Positions 53,041 through 64,000 of a stretch of 64,000 bases of DNA are shown here, piece after piece (position 1 is the first letter of the stretch; the number at the start of each line of letters is the position of its first letter). The stretch lies in NCBI GenBank assembly GCA_028583405.1, contig CM053249.1, positions 41,693,499 to 41,757,498 on the forward strand, given 5' to 3'. The notes under the pieces were generated by a model, which did not search any database, had not been told where the DNA came from, and saw only the letters and a program-made list of their open reading frames with translations. The stretch is from Pogonophryne albipinna. Taxonomy: Eukaryota; Chordata; Actinopteri; Perciformes; Artedidraconidae. A program made the translations under genes and the position numbers.

Positions 53041-53812
53041 TGTCAGTTTAGCTTAGGAACCTTCCTAACGGAGTAAAATGACCCGGAAGTCCCTCAGTGG
53101 CAGCCATGATAAGAGCCATTTGAATTCTCCAGATGATAGGTGTAGCGTACCCAGCTGAATAATGGTCATACTCTCGAACTGATGGTATCCTGTTATTGTA
53201 CACCCTTGCATGTATACAATAAGTATCAACGTACAAACGTAAGAGCTATGAAAAGAAAGAAAGCACAATAATTAGCCACCATCTCACAGATAAAACATCT
53301 CCATTCCTTGCATTTATAAACGTTACATTTCTAATACAAACTAAATAATGCAATTATAGCTCACTACTGCCCCCTAACTAACAGAGTAGAGCACATGTAG
53401 GCTAATATAGCAGTTTTGCTCATTCAAAAGCATGGACTCAAAACTCTGCAAAACTACGAAATAACACCGCATAATATCAATACACATATTAATTAAAGTA
53501 ATAACAAACCTTGTGCCCCTTTCAGCCAGGTTTATGTTAATTTTTCCGTCATTCATCCGTCATTACACGTGTTTACACTCCTTCGTTCTCTATTCACTTC
53601 CGGCAAAAGTCCCTTCAAAATAAAAGTCCGGATCTTATAACTATCAAAATAAAAGTACAAAACTAAAACTTTACCACAGGAAACATCGGCACACAAATAT
53701 AACCACCTCTACAAAAGGTTAAACATATTAAAGGTAATTTACAATAGGAAAGGATGTTTGAAACTTCCTTTATAACTTCCTTTAGCTTAGGAAACACTGG
53801 ACCTTCCTTTAA
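53041..53812. repeat. Probable repeat bounded by 'tttagcttaggaa' motifs
   Basis: 'tttagcttaggaaccttcct' at 53047 and 'tttagcttaggaaacactgg' at 53783 bound a block containing 'cggaagtccct' and 'aaaataaaagt' motifs. Family unknown. Confidence 0.3.
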
Positions 53813-54150
53813 GCCCCTGTCACACTGTCCCGAAATTGACACCAGATGGACACACTATAAAGGAAATGTTCAAATTCGGCTCTGATCGTAACAACATCGG
53901 GCCATTCGTGAGGGCATCTAAGCCCTCGTATGACCGCCGGTGGAATTTCTCAGGCTCCGGCAGAAAATTCGTAAGCGGTGGCAACATTTTTGGCATGCCA
54001 ACAAATTGCCGAAGGACCTTGCGAAGGTTCATTTTCGTGTTGAATTTGTGTGTCCATTGTGCCCTTCGTAAGGTACTCGTGAGGGCATCTTGTCATATCG
54101 TGTCATCTTTGTCTGATCATCGGTGCCATCGGGCATGTGTTCTGTGAAAC
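53813..54150. mobile_element. MITE-like fragment
   Basis: Starts CCCCTGTCACACTGTCCCGA, a terminus style seen in several fish DNA elements. Internal 'cgtgagggcatc' is duplicated. The inverse end is not visible. Confidence 0.35.
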
Positions 54151-54859
54151 TGAAAAGGATATTACATTGTTTTTGTTACTTTCGTTGCAGTTGTATGCAG
54201 GGCCGTATCCAGGATTTCCTAAATACCGAGGTCCAAACATGCTAGGGGGGTTCGGGGGTATACCCCCCCAGAGATTTTTGTGATTTTCATGATCTAGTTA
54301 GGTGCTTTTTAAGTCCTGTGGGGGGTCACACATTGGATAATATATTGATTTCAAACCATGTCAGTGGGCTGCAGCATACATTATTTTTGAAAGTGTGATG
54401 CATAAGAATCAGTTGATTGTTACTATTAATGATCTGGACATGCAGAAGAGGCTAAAATGATCACAAAATATTGTCAACATTCATTTTCCATGTCTCTCTT
54501 CTTTCCATAACCTGCAGCCTCTCTTCCATCTTCTTTAGTCTCTCTGTCTTCTTCCTGTTCATTACTCTCTCTCTCCTCTACTCTTTCTCTTTGTTCAATC
54601 TCTCCCTCGTTGTTCACTTTTTGCTCCTCCTCACTTGTCGCTCCTGCCAGTGAATTCAAAGCAATTCAGCCATTTAGTTCATTTCACTTGTTTGTTTGCA
54701 TTATTTATTTTATTTAAATCTATTTTGTTTGATTCTCAAAAGAGAACAAAGATGTAAGCAAATGGTGTTTTATACAATTGTATGTTATTATGACATCATA
54801 ACTGCAATAGATGTATGTTGTTTTACAATTGTGCCTATTGTAAATGAAGACTATTGTTA

Positions 54860-55674
54860 TAGTCAGAGACCCAGGTCGTCGCACGCATCTCTGCTTGTCT
54901 AGCTGACATCTCTCAGTGGATGTCTGCTCATCACCTCAAGCTCAACCTTGACAAGACTGAACTGCTTTTCCTTCCGGGAAAAGATTGTCCCACTCTTGAC
55001 CTAACAATCAACATCGGCACCTCTGTTGTTTCCCCGACTCAGACTGCAAGGAATCTGGGTGTGATCCTAGATAACAAACTGTCCTTCACTGCAAACATAG
55101 CTGCTACAACCCGCTGCTGCAGATACACGCTTTACAACATCAGGAGGATACGTCCCCAGCTGACCAAGAAAGCAACACAGGTTCTGGTCCAGGCTCTCGT
55201 CATCTCACGCCTAGACTACTGCAACTCCCTCCTGGCTGGTCTACCTGCATGTGCCATCCGACCTCTGCAGCTCATCCAGAATGCAGCGGCTCGTCTGGTC
55301 TTCAACCTTCCTAAATTCTCCCACACCACTCCGCTCCTCCGCTCCCTTCACTGGCTTCCGGTAACTGCTAGAATCCACTTCAAGACAATGGTACTTGCGT
55401 ACCATGCTGTGAATAGATCTGGCCCTTCCTACATCCAGGACATGGTTAAACCGTACACCCCAGCACGTGCACTCCGCTCTGCATCAACCAAACGGCTCGC
55501 TGCACCCGCGCTGCGAAGGGGACCCAAGTTCCCATCAGCAAAAACACGTGGGTTTGCTATCCTGGCTCCAAAATGGTGGAATGAGCTCCCATTGACATCA
55601 GGACAGCAGATAGCTTACACACCTTCCGGCGCAGACTGAAAACTCATCTCTTTCGACTCCACTTCAAGCAATAG
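54860..55674 (+). pseudogene. LINE ORF2 C-terminal part
   Basis: Reads WMSAHHLKLNLDKTELLFLP, RNLGVILDNKLSF, ISRLDYCNSLLAGLP, QNAAARLVFNL, LHWLPVTARIHFK and WNELP, the standard order after the RT palm. A one-base slip near 55605 moves the last ~24 codons (TFRRRLKTHLF) to another frame before TAG at 55672-55674. Confidence 0.85.
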
Positions 55675-55885
55675 AACTATTAACAAAGCACTTATATACT
55701 AATAAAGGGCTGGCTTATCTAAAGCCAGTTGAGTAGCACTTGAAATGTTTTTGCTCTATGAAACCTGATGTACTTATATGATTCTGTTTTCTTCAAGTTT
55801 GTATTTTGTTGGTCGAACGCACTTATTGTAAGTCGCTTTGGATAAAAGCGTCAGCTAAATGCAATGTGATGTAATGTAATGTAGA
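54860..55885 (+). mobile_element. 5'-truncated jockey/CR1-group LINE
   Basis: Holds the C-terminal third of ORF2 and a 3' UTR ending 'aagtcgctttggataaaagc' and a GTAAT repeat tail. Truncated before the RT catalytic motif. Confidence 0.85.
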
Positions 55886-55921
55886 TAGATAGATGGATAG
55901 ATAGATGGATAAATAGATGGG
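55882..55921 (+). repeat. TAGA/TGGA microsatellite
   Basis: About ten tetranucleotide units immediately after the LINE tail. Confidence 0.85.
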
Positions 55922-56245
55922 GTTATTAAGCCTACATTCTTTTGTGTGACTGTACCTGCAGTTCCTCCCTGACTTCCATCACTTTCTCTCTCTCTCTTTC
56001 TCTCTGCCTGTCCTGTCTCTTCCTTACCAAAGCTGAGCTTCGACTGACGTAGTCTTTTCATTTCATCTGAGTCAGTGTAAAAAGAAAACAATACAATGTT
56101 ATATCTTCAATGTTTTACTCAAATTGAAATGAAAGAAAAGCATTACAACGTTTGTTAAAAGGTAATCCTTCTGACATTGGATGAATGTAATTAACTGTAG
56201 CTCTCTAAGCTAGTTTATTCAGGCAGACCTGCGCAATTGCGATCG

Positions 56246-56655
56246 CCGTCTTGCTAGTGCGTTGCATGATGGTTAGTCATTTTGTCCGACTTGCTCTGGA
56301 GGCTCGCCTACATGAGACGTTGAAATCTCGCGGGACAAAGACGCCCGCAGACTTGAGAGCGAGGCGCGGTGAGGCGGCGCAGTTCCTCTCCACGGGCTGC
56401 GGAAGCGAAATGCTTGATGGGGAAACGACTCGCTGGTATCTCGAGCTGAGCGCTCATTGGTGGTTTTTAGCCCGTGCTGGTGATGAAACTCTCCAATTGG
56501 CTCGGCAAAAGTTTGTTGTTGTTTTGTGTCAGTTTTACGTCGCCCCCTCCATTAACATTTTTCATCATTGTTCCACAATGTTTATCATCATGAAGTTAAT
56601 ATTTATATATTTTATACTATACTTGCACTGCTTACCGTTTTCATACTTTATATAT
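56246..56655 (+). other. CpG-containing stretch with an unrecognised open frame
   Basis: A frame from 56251 is open through this GC-rich region (HFVRLALEARLHETLKSRG, LDGETTRWYLELSAHWWF) and continues only because the minisatellite beyond is also stop-free. I do not recognise the first ~100 residues. It may be part of a repeat or an old gene fragment. Confidence 0.3.
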
Positions 56656-56660
56656 CTTAG

Positions 56661-57174
56661 CATATTCATACACACTGTTCATACTGCTCACAGGCTGATA
56701 TCTAGTGTATTCATACACACTGTTCATACTGCTCACAGGCTGATATCTAGTGTATTCATACACACTGTTCATACTGCTCACAGGCTGATATCTAGTGTAT
56801 TCATACACACTGTTCATACTGCTCACAGGCTGATATCTAGTGTATTCATACACACTGTTCATACTGCTCACAGGCTGATATCTAGTGTATTCATACACAC
56901 TGTTCATACTGCTCACAGGCTGCTGTGTATATGTATTCATACACACTGTTCATACTGCTCACAGGCTGCTGTGTATATGTATTCATACACACTGTTCATA
57001 CTGCTCACAGGCTGCTGTGTATATGTATTCATACACACTGTTCATACTGCTCACAGGCTGCTGTGTATATTTAGTGTATTCATACACACTGTTCATACTG
57101 CTCACAGGCTGCTGTGTATATCTAGTGTATTCATACACACTGTTCATACTGCTCAAAGGCTGATATCTAGTGTA
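56661..57174 (+). repeat. 45/46-bp minisatellite
   Basis: Eleven or twelve units starting 'tattcatacacactgttcat'. Six use the 45-bp form ending 'tgatatctagtg'; the following ones use 46- to 53-bp forms ending 'tgctgtgtatatg' or 'tgctgtgtatatctagtg'. Stop-free frames in it are artefacts. Confidence 0.95.
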
Positions 57175-57179
57175 TTCTA

Positions 57180-57357
57180 GAGTGTATATACCCCTCACTG
57201 TTTATTCATCATTCAATTCATTCTATATTTTATTCTGTCTATTGTGTACATTACTTTTCACTTTACTGCTTGTTGCACCTGGTGAGAAGCTAAACTGCAT
57301 GTCGTTGTCTCAGTACCTGTAATCTGTGCAATATCAATAAAGTTGAATCTAATCTTG
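57180..57357 (+). repeat. Retroelement-like 3' tail
   Basis: 'ttgttgcacctggtgagaag', then 'caataaagttgaatctaatc' ending, a common fish repeat 3' end with AATAAA. Confidence 0.45.
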
Positions 57358-58059
57358 AGCAGGAACAAATGTATTTACTTAGGACATATCTGACATTAAC
57401 GATTAAACACGTGCGCATTCTTTATAAATGCAAACTGGTCAAGACCACTGACGGAAGTAGTTTTGACAAGTAATAAGTGGTTCTGTCTTTTACATGTAGG
57501 ATTCAACCCCCCTTGTATTGATTTGTTTTCAAATGACCAGACACTTGAGTCATTCATTTGTAGTGATATAATAATTGTGGGATTTCTATTGCATCCATTT
57601 AATCTGCAACGAAGAACGCCAACGAAATTTCTGCCATTGCAAACCGAGTCAAGCCGACTCCGAGCTGTCCGACTTCAGGCGAGCTCATCTCAAACAAGCC
57701 TATTATCTTCTACATATAAAGACGGAGAAAGTAAAGAACAAAGTCTGAAAATATCAGTGACAATTTGTATGATATATAATCTCAAGTTTCCAAAATGTAA
57801 AGTCCCATAGTACTTTAACATAGAAATGAAAATAACTTGTAAAGTAAGGATAAAGGACCAAAAAAAGGACAAAGTCGGAAAATATCCATTTTTATTACAT
57901 ACAATCTCAAGTTTCTGTGTGATTTTTTTTATTGTCGTCATGTGACACTAATTCTGGGAAATCGATGTCTTTGTTGATATTGAGGCTGTCCTGGGTCACA
58001 TTGTGCTAGGACTGCTGAGCTGGAAGAGGACGCAGAGGAGGACCCTGGACTGGCTGCTG
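57358..58059. other. No gene recognised; 3' flank of the MADF gene
   Basis: Contains two similar 'aaagtaaagga.aaa' stretches around 57730 and 57840. It may include the 3' UTR of the minus-strand gene ending at 58060. Confidence 0.35.
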
Positions 58060-58689
58060 TTAGCGGCCAAGGACCACTGATTTGAACTGAACCAGCCTAT
58101 CTTGGAGATCACGGGATGATGCTCCGGTAACTCTCATCTCCATGGTAGGAGACTTGGGTTGGTCCTCAGCAGCTGTTCCTGTCCTGGAAGGAGGTCTCGG
58201 TGTAGGGTAGCCAGTGTACTTCTTGGTGGGCTCCCTGGGTTCGTCTGCAAGACTGCCTGCCATGGTTCTGTCGTCACTCCCAGCCAGCTCACCCGTCTCA
58301 GCCAGGGCCAACTTGTCCTTAAACTGCAAAGACAAAATAGAAAACAAAAATAAGTACATTTGAAAGTTATATTTGGAAACAAAAATATGGGAAATAGAAA
58401 ATGTTCGACAAAGTTCAGTTTTAATTTAATTTCAATGATATACTCACACTAGCTGGTGTATCCTTCTTGTGGCGTCTGAAGTGTGGCTTCAGAAACCCAA
58501 AGACCTGGCGGATGAACTTGTCACGGTCATTGTCAGTCTCACTGGCCTCCTCAGCAAGGATGGGGTCTTCCTCATCACCACTCGACAGACCATCACCAGA
58601 CCTCTTCTGGGATTTCTTCTTGGGTTGGCGCTCCCGCAGCTTCGAGAATCGAGTCCTCTGTGTGTGGTACCATTTCAGAATTGAATGAC
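58060..58689 (-). CDS. MADF (Myb/SANT-like) domain protein, last two exons
   Basis: Exon 58448-58689 (242 bp) starts with two bases of a split codon and gives 80 codons; exon 58060-58323 gives 87 codons and a TAA. Acceptors are attgcag and tttgcag; the donor is gtgagt; phases agree. The first exon reads HSILKWYHTQRTRFSKL and FIRQVFGFLKPHFRRHKKDT with an acidic Ser/Asp/Glu insert. This is the second half of a MADF-type DNA-binding domain as in Harbinger accessory proteins and host paralogues. The last exon is polar and Pro-rich. Both are undamaged, but the first half of the domain was not found upstream. It could be a Harbinger ORF2 remnant or a domesticated host gene. Confidence 0.55.
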
Positions 58690-58774
58690 CTGCAATGACA
58701 GAAATCAAAACAAATAATTAGTACAATCATTGAAATGTTCATTGACAGCAATGTATGTCAAGTATCTGAAACAG

Positions 58775-59245
58775 ATAAAAGTACTTCGTAGTACTTGTGG
58801 GAGTAGTTTCACTAGTACTGAGTCCAACAGTGTCAAACTCATGAAGAACTAATGGTAACAATAATTTTTCCCTCATCAAACTTAGCAGAAGTGGCTTGAT
58901 TTTGTTCTCATTGACAGACATTGACAGAGGATTTTTTTTTTTTTAAACAACACACTAGAGGTACTTCATTGTATTGTGGTAGTAGGTGTAAGACTACTGA
59001 GTCCAGTAGTATCAATATCATTAAGAACTAATGGTAACATTTTCTTTTTATCACTCATCAAAGATAGCAGAAAACATGCATTATGTACTATGGAGGGGAC
59101 TCTGAGAGAGAATTACTCACAAAGTACACCGTAAAAGTACTTCATTTTATTTCTGGTAGCAGTCAAACAAGTACCGAGTCCAACAGTATCAGTTTTATTA
59201 AGAACTTATGGTAACAAATATTTGTATCGATGATCAAATATAGCA
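58775..59245 (+). repeat. Three diverged tandem units of ~175 bp
   Basis: Units start near 58775, 58958 and 59128. Each has 'agtacttc', 'actgagtccaacagt.tca', 'aagaact.atggtaaca' and a 'catcaaa.atagcag' end. They lie just upstream of the MADF exons on the minus strand. Confidence 0.75.
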
Positions 59246-59708
59246 GGACAAAAAATGAAGAGCAGCTGATTTGAAAAAACAAACTCGAGAGACGGCTGAG
59301 GTGACCGCAGTGCAGAATCGCTGGATAGTTTAAATCTCCTTAGTTACAATGTTGTCAATTTTAGACACAGGCCTATTATATTTACAGCCCTTAATAACAT
59401 TCATTTTCTGGGCTCAATATGTGTCTTGGCCGTTTTCATTGTGATCGCTAAATTCACCTTGTTTTCCCTTTGTTTATAATATTATCACCGTTCAAATGAG
59501 TGCTTTTGTTTTGAAATCACTTCCGTGACTTTCGCCCCACCCCTCGCTCCAATGACCATTAGACCATTTAGTAAGGTAAAAAGCAAAAAGGCCTTGTATT
59601 TCAATTTTGGATTTTCAATTTTAAAACGAAAATTAAATATCCAGTAGTTTTTTGTTTTTTAATATCCTTTTGTGAAAAGAAAATCCAATGACCAAAACAT
59701 ACACTGAC
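59246..59708. other. No gene recognised
   Basis: A/T-rich. The 59575-59660 part ('aaaaaggccttgtatttcaa') looks like a fish MITE-type low-complexity repeat. Confidence 0.35.
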
Positions 59709-60501
59709 CCACAGGGCTCAGTGCTTGGACCTATTTTGTTCACATTATATATGCTTCCTTCACTCTGTACATTTTCATTGTTATGCGGATGATACTATAT
59801 TTATCAATCAAGTCTGCAGGTCTTTGCAGGTCTCCCTTGAAAAAGAGATCTATGATCTCAAGGGACAATCTGGATAAATAAAGGTTTGATATGAAATGAA
59901 ATGATGAAACCAATCACCTAAATAAAATTCAAGACTGCCTCAAGGACTTAAAAACGTGGATGACCTTAAACTTTTTGATGTTAAACACGACCAAAACTGA
60001 AGTTATTGTACTCGGCCCAAAGAATCTACGAAACAAACTATCTAAAGATATACTAACTATGGATGGCATTAATTTGGCCTCCAGTGAGACTGTAAGGAAT
60101 CTTGGTGTTATATTTGATCAGGATTTATCCTTTAACGCCCACATAAAATCAATTTCAAGGACCGCCTACTTCCATCTACGTAACATTGCAAAAATAAGGC
60201 ATATCTTGCCTCAAAACGATGCAGAGAAACTAGTCCATGCATTTGTTACTTTAAGGCTGGATTATTGTAACTCCTTATTATCAGGGTGTACCAAGAAGTC
60301 AGTCAAGTCGCTTCAGCTGATTCAAAATGCTGCAGCTCGTGTACTAACCAGAGTTAGGAAGACGGACCACATTACTCCTGTTCTGGCTGCCTTACACTGG
60401 CTCCCTATAGAACACAGGATAGAATTAAAAATTCTTCTTCTCGCCTACAAAGCCCTTAATGGGCAGGCGCCATCTTACCTTAAAGAACTCATTATACCCT
60501 C
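59709..60501 (+). mobile_element. L2-like LINE fragment, second copy
   Basis: Near-identical to the RT-to-C-terminal part of the LINE at 24.4-27.3 kb, with deletions near the YxDD motif. The frame 59960-60529 carries LNTTKTEVIVLGPKNLR, NLGVIFDQDLSF, LRLDYCNSLLSG and LHWLPIEHRI. Unlike the first copy it lacks the one-base deletion near the HILPQNDAEKL segment. It ends without a 3' UTR. Confidence 0.85.
59817..59902 (+). mobile_element. Other-LINE 3' tail inside the L2 fragment
   Basis: 'caggtctcccttgaaaaagag', 'gataaataaaggtttga' and a GAAAT tail match the last 80 bp of the LINE at 28684-29155. It is an extreme 5'-truncated insertion or a template switch. Confidence 0.8.
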
Positions 60502-60620
60502 AAACTTTTTCTGTCATTCCCCACTTTGAACAGGTGGGCCTTTTCAAGCCCCACCTGTTCCTCATCGCTCCAATCAAATGGTAGGCCAAGCTTAAAATGG
60601 TCAAATGTATCGTTCTATAA

Positions 60621-61276
60621 CAGGGGTCTCCAACCTTTTTTAGGATGAGAGCAACTTTTACTCCTCTATTTAGCACATTTTAACATTATTATATGCTTAC
60701 CTTTAACCTTTGTGTGCTGTTTGGGTCTGTGGGACCCGTTTTCAGTGTTTACTAAAATAAAATGTATTCAATTTAATTATTTTAACTCGCTTTATTTTGG
60801 GGGTGGACCTCACATCCTGGAAGATTTTTTTTTAAATGTTGAAGTTAAAAGCATCAATCTGGTGCACTTTGAGCACAACATGAATTTATGGATACAGCTC
60901 TCAACACTCAGATGAAAGAGAGCTGTATACTTTTCAATAATCCAAACATCTTTAGAATATGATCACAACCAATAACAAATCATTTAAACTGATTTATTCT
61001 TATCGTATGTTACCTAGTTAGCATTCTTTCTTTTTATTTATGCATGTTTTACTAATCACTCTCCTTTTAAACTGTTTTTCTTTACTGTCCTATAGTACAC
61101 ATTGGAATGATTTCTTACTTTATTTTTTACAACTAGGCTATATTAAATAGATAAAGGTGTGCTCTCTAGCTCTCTCTCTCTGTCTCGCTCGCTCACAGAG
61201 GCTGTGTGCTCCTCCGTGGCGATGACGGCTTGCGTTAAAAAAATAAAATAAACATAGGCCTATTTGTAAAGTGGGG
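60621..61276 (+). mobile_element. hAT fragment, third local copy
   Basis: Starts CAGGGGTCTCCAACCTTTTT after 'ttctataa'. From 60700 it follows the 12240-12840 sequence ('gggtctgtgggacccgtttt', 'ctcaacactcagatgaaag', 'cctccgtggcgatgacggc'). Right end missing. Confidence 0.75.
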
Positions 61277-61372
61277 GGACACAAACGGGATTTCGAAAAG
61301 TGTCACGGTTAAACTCCTTATGAAGTGGTGAGTTCCGCTCCACATTGCTTTTCTTCCCGACTGCAACGCTGT

Positions 61373-61376
<4 letters not shown>

Positions 61377-61424
<48 letters not shown>

Positions 61425-61437
61425 TGTGTGTGTGTGA
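61377..61437 (+). repeat. GT microsatellite
   Basis: About 30 GT units with one 'gtat' interruption. Confidence 0.95.
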
Positions 61438-61588
61438 GCATTTCATATGTGTGTATGAGAGGTTTTTACATATGTCTGTAACAGGGGCGTCGCCTGGACC
61501 TGGAAATATTCGGGGCTTAGCCCACAGTGGCGGCGCTGCAGTCGAATTTTCTACTGCAAGACTCCCCACACCACATACACAATTGCGC

Positions 61589-61602
61589 CATCTGGTGTCA
61601 CA
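61589..61602 (-). promoter_or_regulatory. CTCF-like motif, one mismatch
   Basis: ACACCAGATGGCGC on the minus strand differs from CCASYAGRKGGCRS only at the first base. It lies in the hAT left end. Confidence 0.3.
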
Positions 61603-62870
61603 AACATGTGCCTGCATTAGCTTTGTTACAGCAATGGATTGTGGGAGATTCTCATAGCACGTGAGGATCTCTTGAGGGTAAGGTGCCTGTATTATCTCGG
61701 TGGACAAAATGTATGTTTTTATTTTATAAGGACAATAACATACAGTTGTGTTTGTTTAGTTTAATGTTAATTGTTTAATGCTCACAGTCATAGCAACATG
61801 TTTATTGTGTGATTGGCTATTTGTTTTATATGATTTATCAACGTGATCATCAATAGCTAATGTTTCTACGCTTCTTCCTCTGTGTCACAGTTTCGGGAAT
61901 ATCAAGATCGTTGCACAGGGCCTTGGTCTTGTCATAGACCTCATGTGCTTTCTCGTTACTTCGGTGACTTTTCAGTGTGTTCTCAACTGCTGTTTTCTAA
62001 TCTACTGCCTGCACCAAGTCAATTGTTTCTTTCTGCAGGTATTTGTGCAGGCTCTGAGTGGTTGAGAGCCGTGTCTGGAACATGACAAGCATGTAGATGG
62101 TACTGAATGTTCAAAGCTTGCTTTCCAGTCCCTTTGCTAGAGGGGCTGAAAGGCTCCCTAAAGTCTTGATCAAAGCAGGGAGGTTTTTGACATGCCCAGC
62201 GAACAACAGTTGTTTGTCCCCTACCTCTAGCTGTTTCTGAAATGTTTGCAATCTCTGATGGTGGACAAGAGATGTGGAGAAGAAAGAGTAGAGACACTCC
62301 AGGAGATCAACGCAGGTATGCGAGTTTTGTACACCAGTTTGTATAAGTTTAATGTTTCACATTGCTTGTGAAAAATATACTACCACTATACGATCACTGA
62401 TGTTTTGTTGTTGACTGGACACTTATTTTGTAAAAGAGATAGCATGCGAAGATCTCTTAAGCAATGCAGCTCACGTGTCCTTTTTATAAGCTGTCCATTG
62501 AAATGCAGGAAAGTAATCACCAGCTCTGAGTGATCTGTTGCCGAGGGGACACTACACCGGACTTACATAAGCAGAGATAAACTGCTATTTTGGGGGGAAC
62601 TCACCTCCTCTGGGGTCCCCCAGGAAGAATTTTTTTAAATATTGAAGTTAAAAGCATCAATCTTGTGCACTTTGAGAGCAACATTAAGAGATATGGATAC
62701 ATCTCTTAACACCCATATGTCAAAAAAAATCTAAGAATCAGAATCAGAAACGGGTTTATTATTTAAAAACACTTCATTTTCCAATGAAATCATAAAATAT
62801 GTCAAATTATTAGAAGTTGTTAGTAATCAGATTAAACAGAAAACAGGGATGGAAGGAGGAAATAATAATC

Positions 62871-62984
62871 CCTCATCACTTGCTGCCTCCTTCATCTCTT
62901 GCTGTTTCCCTCATCACTTGCAGTTTCCCTCATCTCTTGCTGTTTCCCACATCACTTGCAGTTTCCCTCATCACTTGCAGTTTG
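62871..62984 (+). repeat. Short minisatellite of ~19-21 bp
   Basis: About six units 'catcacttgcagtttccct', alternating with 'catctcttgctgtttccct'. Confidence 0.9.
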
Positions 62985-63249
62985 CGGTTGAAATTATCTC
63001 TTTTGCAGGCCAAACATGCTGGATGGAAAGCAGTGATGTCTCACTTGCCTTGGCCCTGTATCTGCAGTCCCTAAATCAGTCATGTTACCCATTGACTCTT
63101 GTCTGTTCTGGTGTTCCTGTTCATTGTTGTCTCCATTGTCGTTCTTGTCTGTTGTATCTCCTTCTTGTGTGTTCCTTTCTCCTGTTCTCCTTTCTTCATC
63201 CTCTACTCTGTTTGGCTCATCTGTGATGAATGTGTAGGTAAACACAAAC

Positions 63250-64000
63250 AAGTATGTAAGTCAATCAGTTTCCAGCTCTGTCAAATAAATGAATTTCAAA
63301 ATACACAAATTTCTCTTCATTAAAATGAGTGTCACCACACTGTCACAAAATGTAATACTAACCAATTGAAAATAGTTACATTTACATTGGAAACCTCTTG
63401 TAGATATCACTGTTAAGAGTAGTTATCTGCCAATAGGACATAATCATTCCTATACAAATGCAGTTTGAGTAATTCACTTAATATATTCACTTAACACTTT
63501 AATATAGTCATTTTCACTTAATACTCTAATATAGTCATCTTTCTGCATTCAACACTAAGGAAAGCTGTACAATTTGACATGATAATGAAGAAAAAAGGCC
63601 TCCGACAATGCAGATAATTTTTTGATCATATCAATTTTAAGTTGGGGGTCAAGGCTTAATATTTGGGAGCATAGTGTCCCTTGCCCCCTTTCAGGAGCCC
63701 CACTGGATTAGCTTTGATCTGAAATATTTGTATAAAAAGCTTGTTAGCTGGCTGTCCATCTCATAATGTGTTGTTCACATAGAAACTAGCTGTCAATAGG
63801 AAATATCAATCAGAAGAATTATAATTTCATGCAAAAATCTGTCACAAAAAGAGGTTGTACATTTAAATTCAGGTGTTGTTATGGCAACGTCAGTGGCCAA
63901 ACAGCCACATTTACTGCTGCAAATATGTTCAAACATGCTGTTGACACGCAGTGGCAACTATGCCACCATTTCAGCTGACTTTTCCTCAGAAATACCGTCA
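63250..64000. other. No gene recognised
   Basis: AT-rich. A 'cacttaatactctaatatagtcat' motif is repeated two to three times at 63480-63540. Confidence 0.4.

Larger units (their letters stand above)
54198..56069 (-). mobile_element. Dismembered hAT (TTF/ZMYM1-like) relic
   Basis: Left end 'cagggccgtatccagga' with 'ggggggttcgggggta' subterminal sequence. A minus-strand acidic exon-like frame (54474-54659, EEEQKVNNEGEIEQRERVEE) follows. Beyond a LINE insertion lies a minus-strand piece reading MKRLRQSKLSF (about 56030-56069) between a pyrimidine-rich acceptor and a gtaagg donor. N-terminal 'MKR.RQ..LSFF' plus acidic stretches are usual in fish ZMYM1-like hAT proteins. The transposase core is absent. 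Confidence 0.4.
61482..63214 (-). mobile_element. hAT element with ZMYM1/TTF-type transposase relic
   Basis: Left end CAGGGGCGTCGCCTGGACCT. Minus-strand pieces near 61890-61990 (HEVYDKTKALCNDLDIPET) and 62220-62310 (LLECLYSFFSTSLVHHQRLQ) match, by eye, the C-terminal dimerisation side of fish TTF/ZMYM1-like hAT proteins. An acidic exon-like frame at 63017-63214 could be the N-terminal side. Right terminus not seen. Confidence 0.5.

Noticed and set aside
56251..57180. 309-codon open frame as a gene
   Set aside because: Two thirds of it is minisatellite; only the first ~100 residues are non-repetitive and they match nothing I recognise.

Overview
The window reads as teleost fish nuclear DNA, probably percomorph-like. 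It is AT-rich and intron-containing. It carries a vertebrate axonemal dynein gene and a dense mix of mobile elements typical of ray-finned fish: BEL/Pao and ERV-like LTR elements, L1- and L2-type LINEs, many hAT and Harbinger elements, and TTAA-type DNA transposons. There are no operons, bacterial genes or CRISPR arrays. All family assignments come from reading translations and termini by eye; no search was run.

The one well-supported host gene is on the minus strand at about 27.99-34.94 kb. Eleven exons in a consistent splice phase encode the first ~657 residues of an outer-arm axonemal dynein heavy chain, best matching DNAH9. Two RFX X-box motifs sit at its 5' end, followed immediately by an ~840 bp CTGT/CTGC array. 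Intron 5 needs a GC donor to keep the protein aligned, and introns 6 and 8 are almost entirely transposon DNA. No later exon was found in the 28 kb of transposons below it, so the gene either has a giant intron or is cut off here.

Layout: 0-1.8 kb, remnants of a BED-finger hAT transposase. 1.82-8.87 kb, a minus-strand ERV-like element with two LTRs, a tRNA-Trp-like primer site and an integrase remnant. 9.1-10.4 kb, hAT and Harbinger pieces. 10.4-16.1 kb, a second related minus-strand ERV-like element holding a hAT, a Harbinger MITE and a 30-bp minisatellite. 16.2-23.8 kb, a decayed BEL/Pao element interrupted by several DNA transposons. 23.8-27.3 kb, a TTAA-type repeat and an L2-like LINE. 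28.0-35.9 kb, dnah9 and its promoter-side microsatellite. 35.9-40.3 kb, a TTAA-flanked element containing a hAT MITE and a foldback element. 40.4-47.7 kb, a full-length L1 on the minus strand with exact target duplications, split by nested hATs. 47.7-54 kb, mostly plain sequence with LTR-like scraps and a hairpin MITE. 54-64 kb, hAT relics, two LINE pieces, tandem repeats and two exons of a MADF-domain gene.

The main biology is nested transposon history around a ciliary gene. The most structured unexplained objects are the foldback element with inverted G-run arrays (36.8-39.8 kb) and the pair of ERV-like elements that share a long internal block with no recognisable gag-pol.
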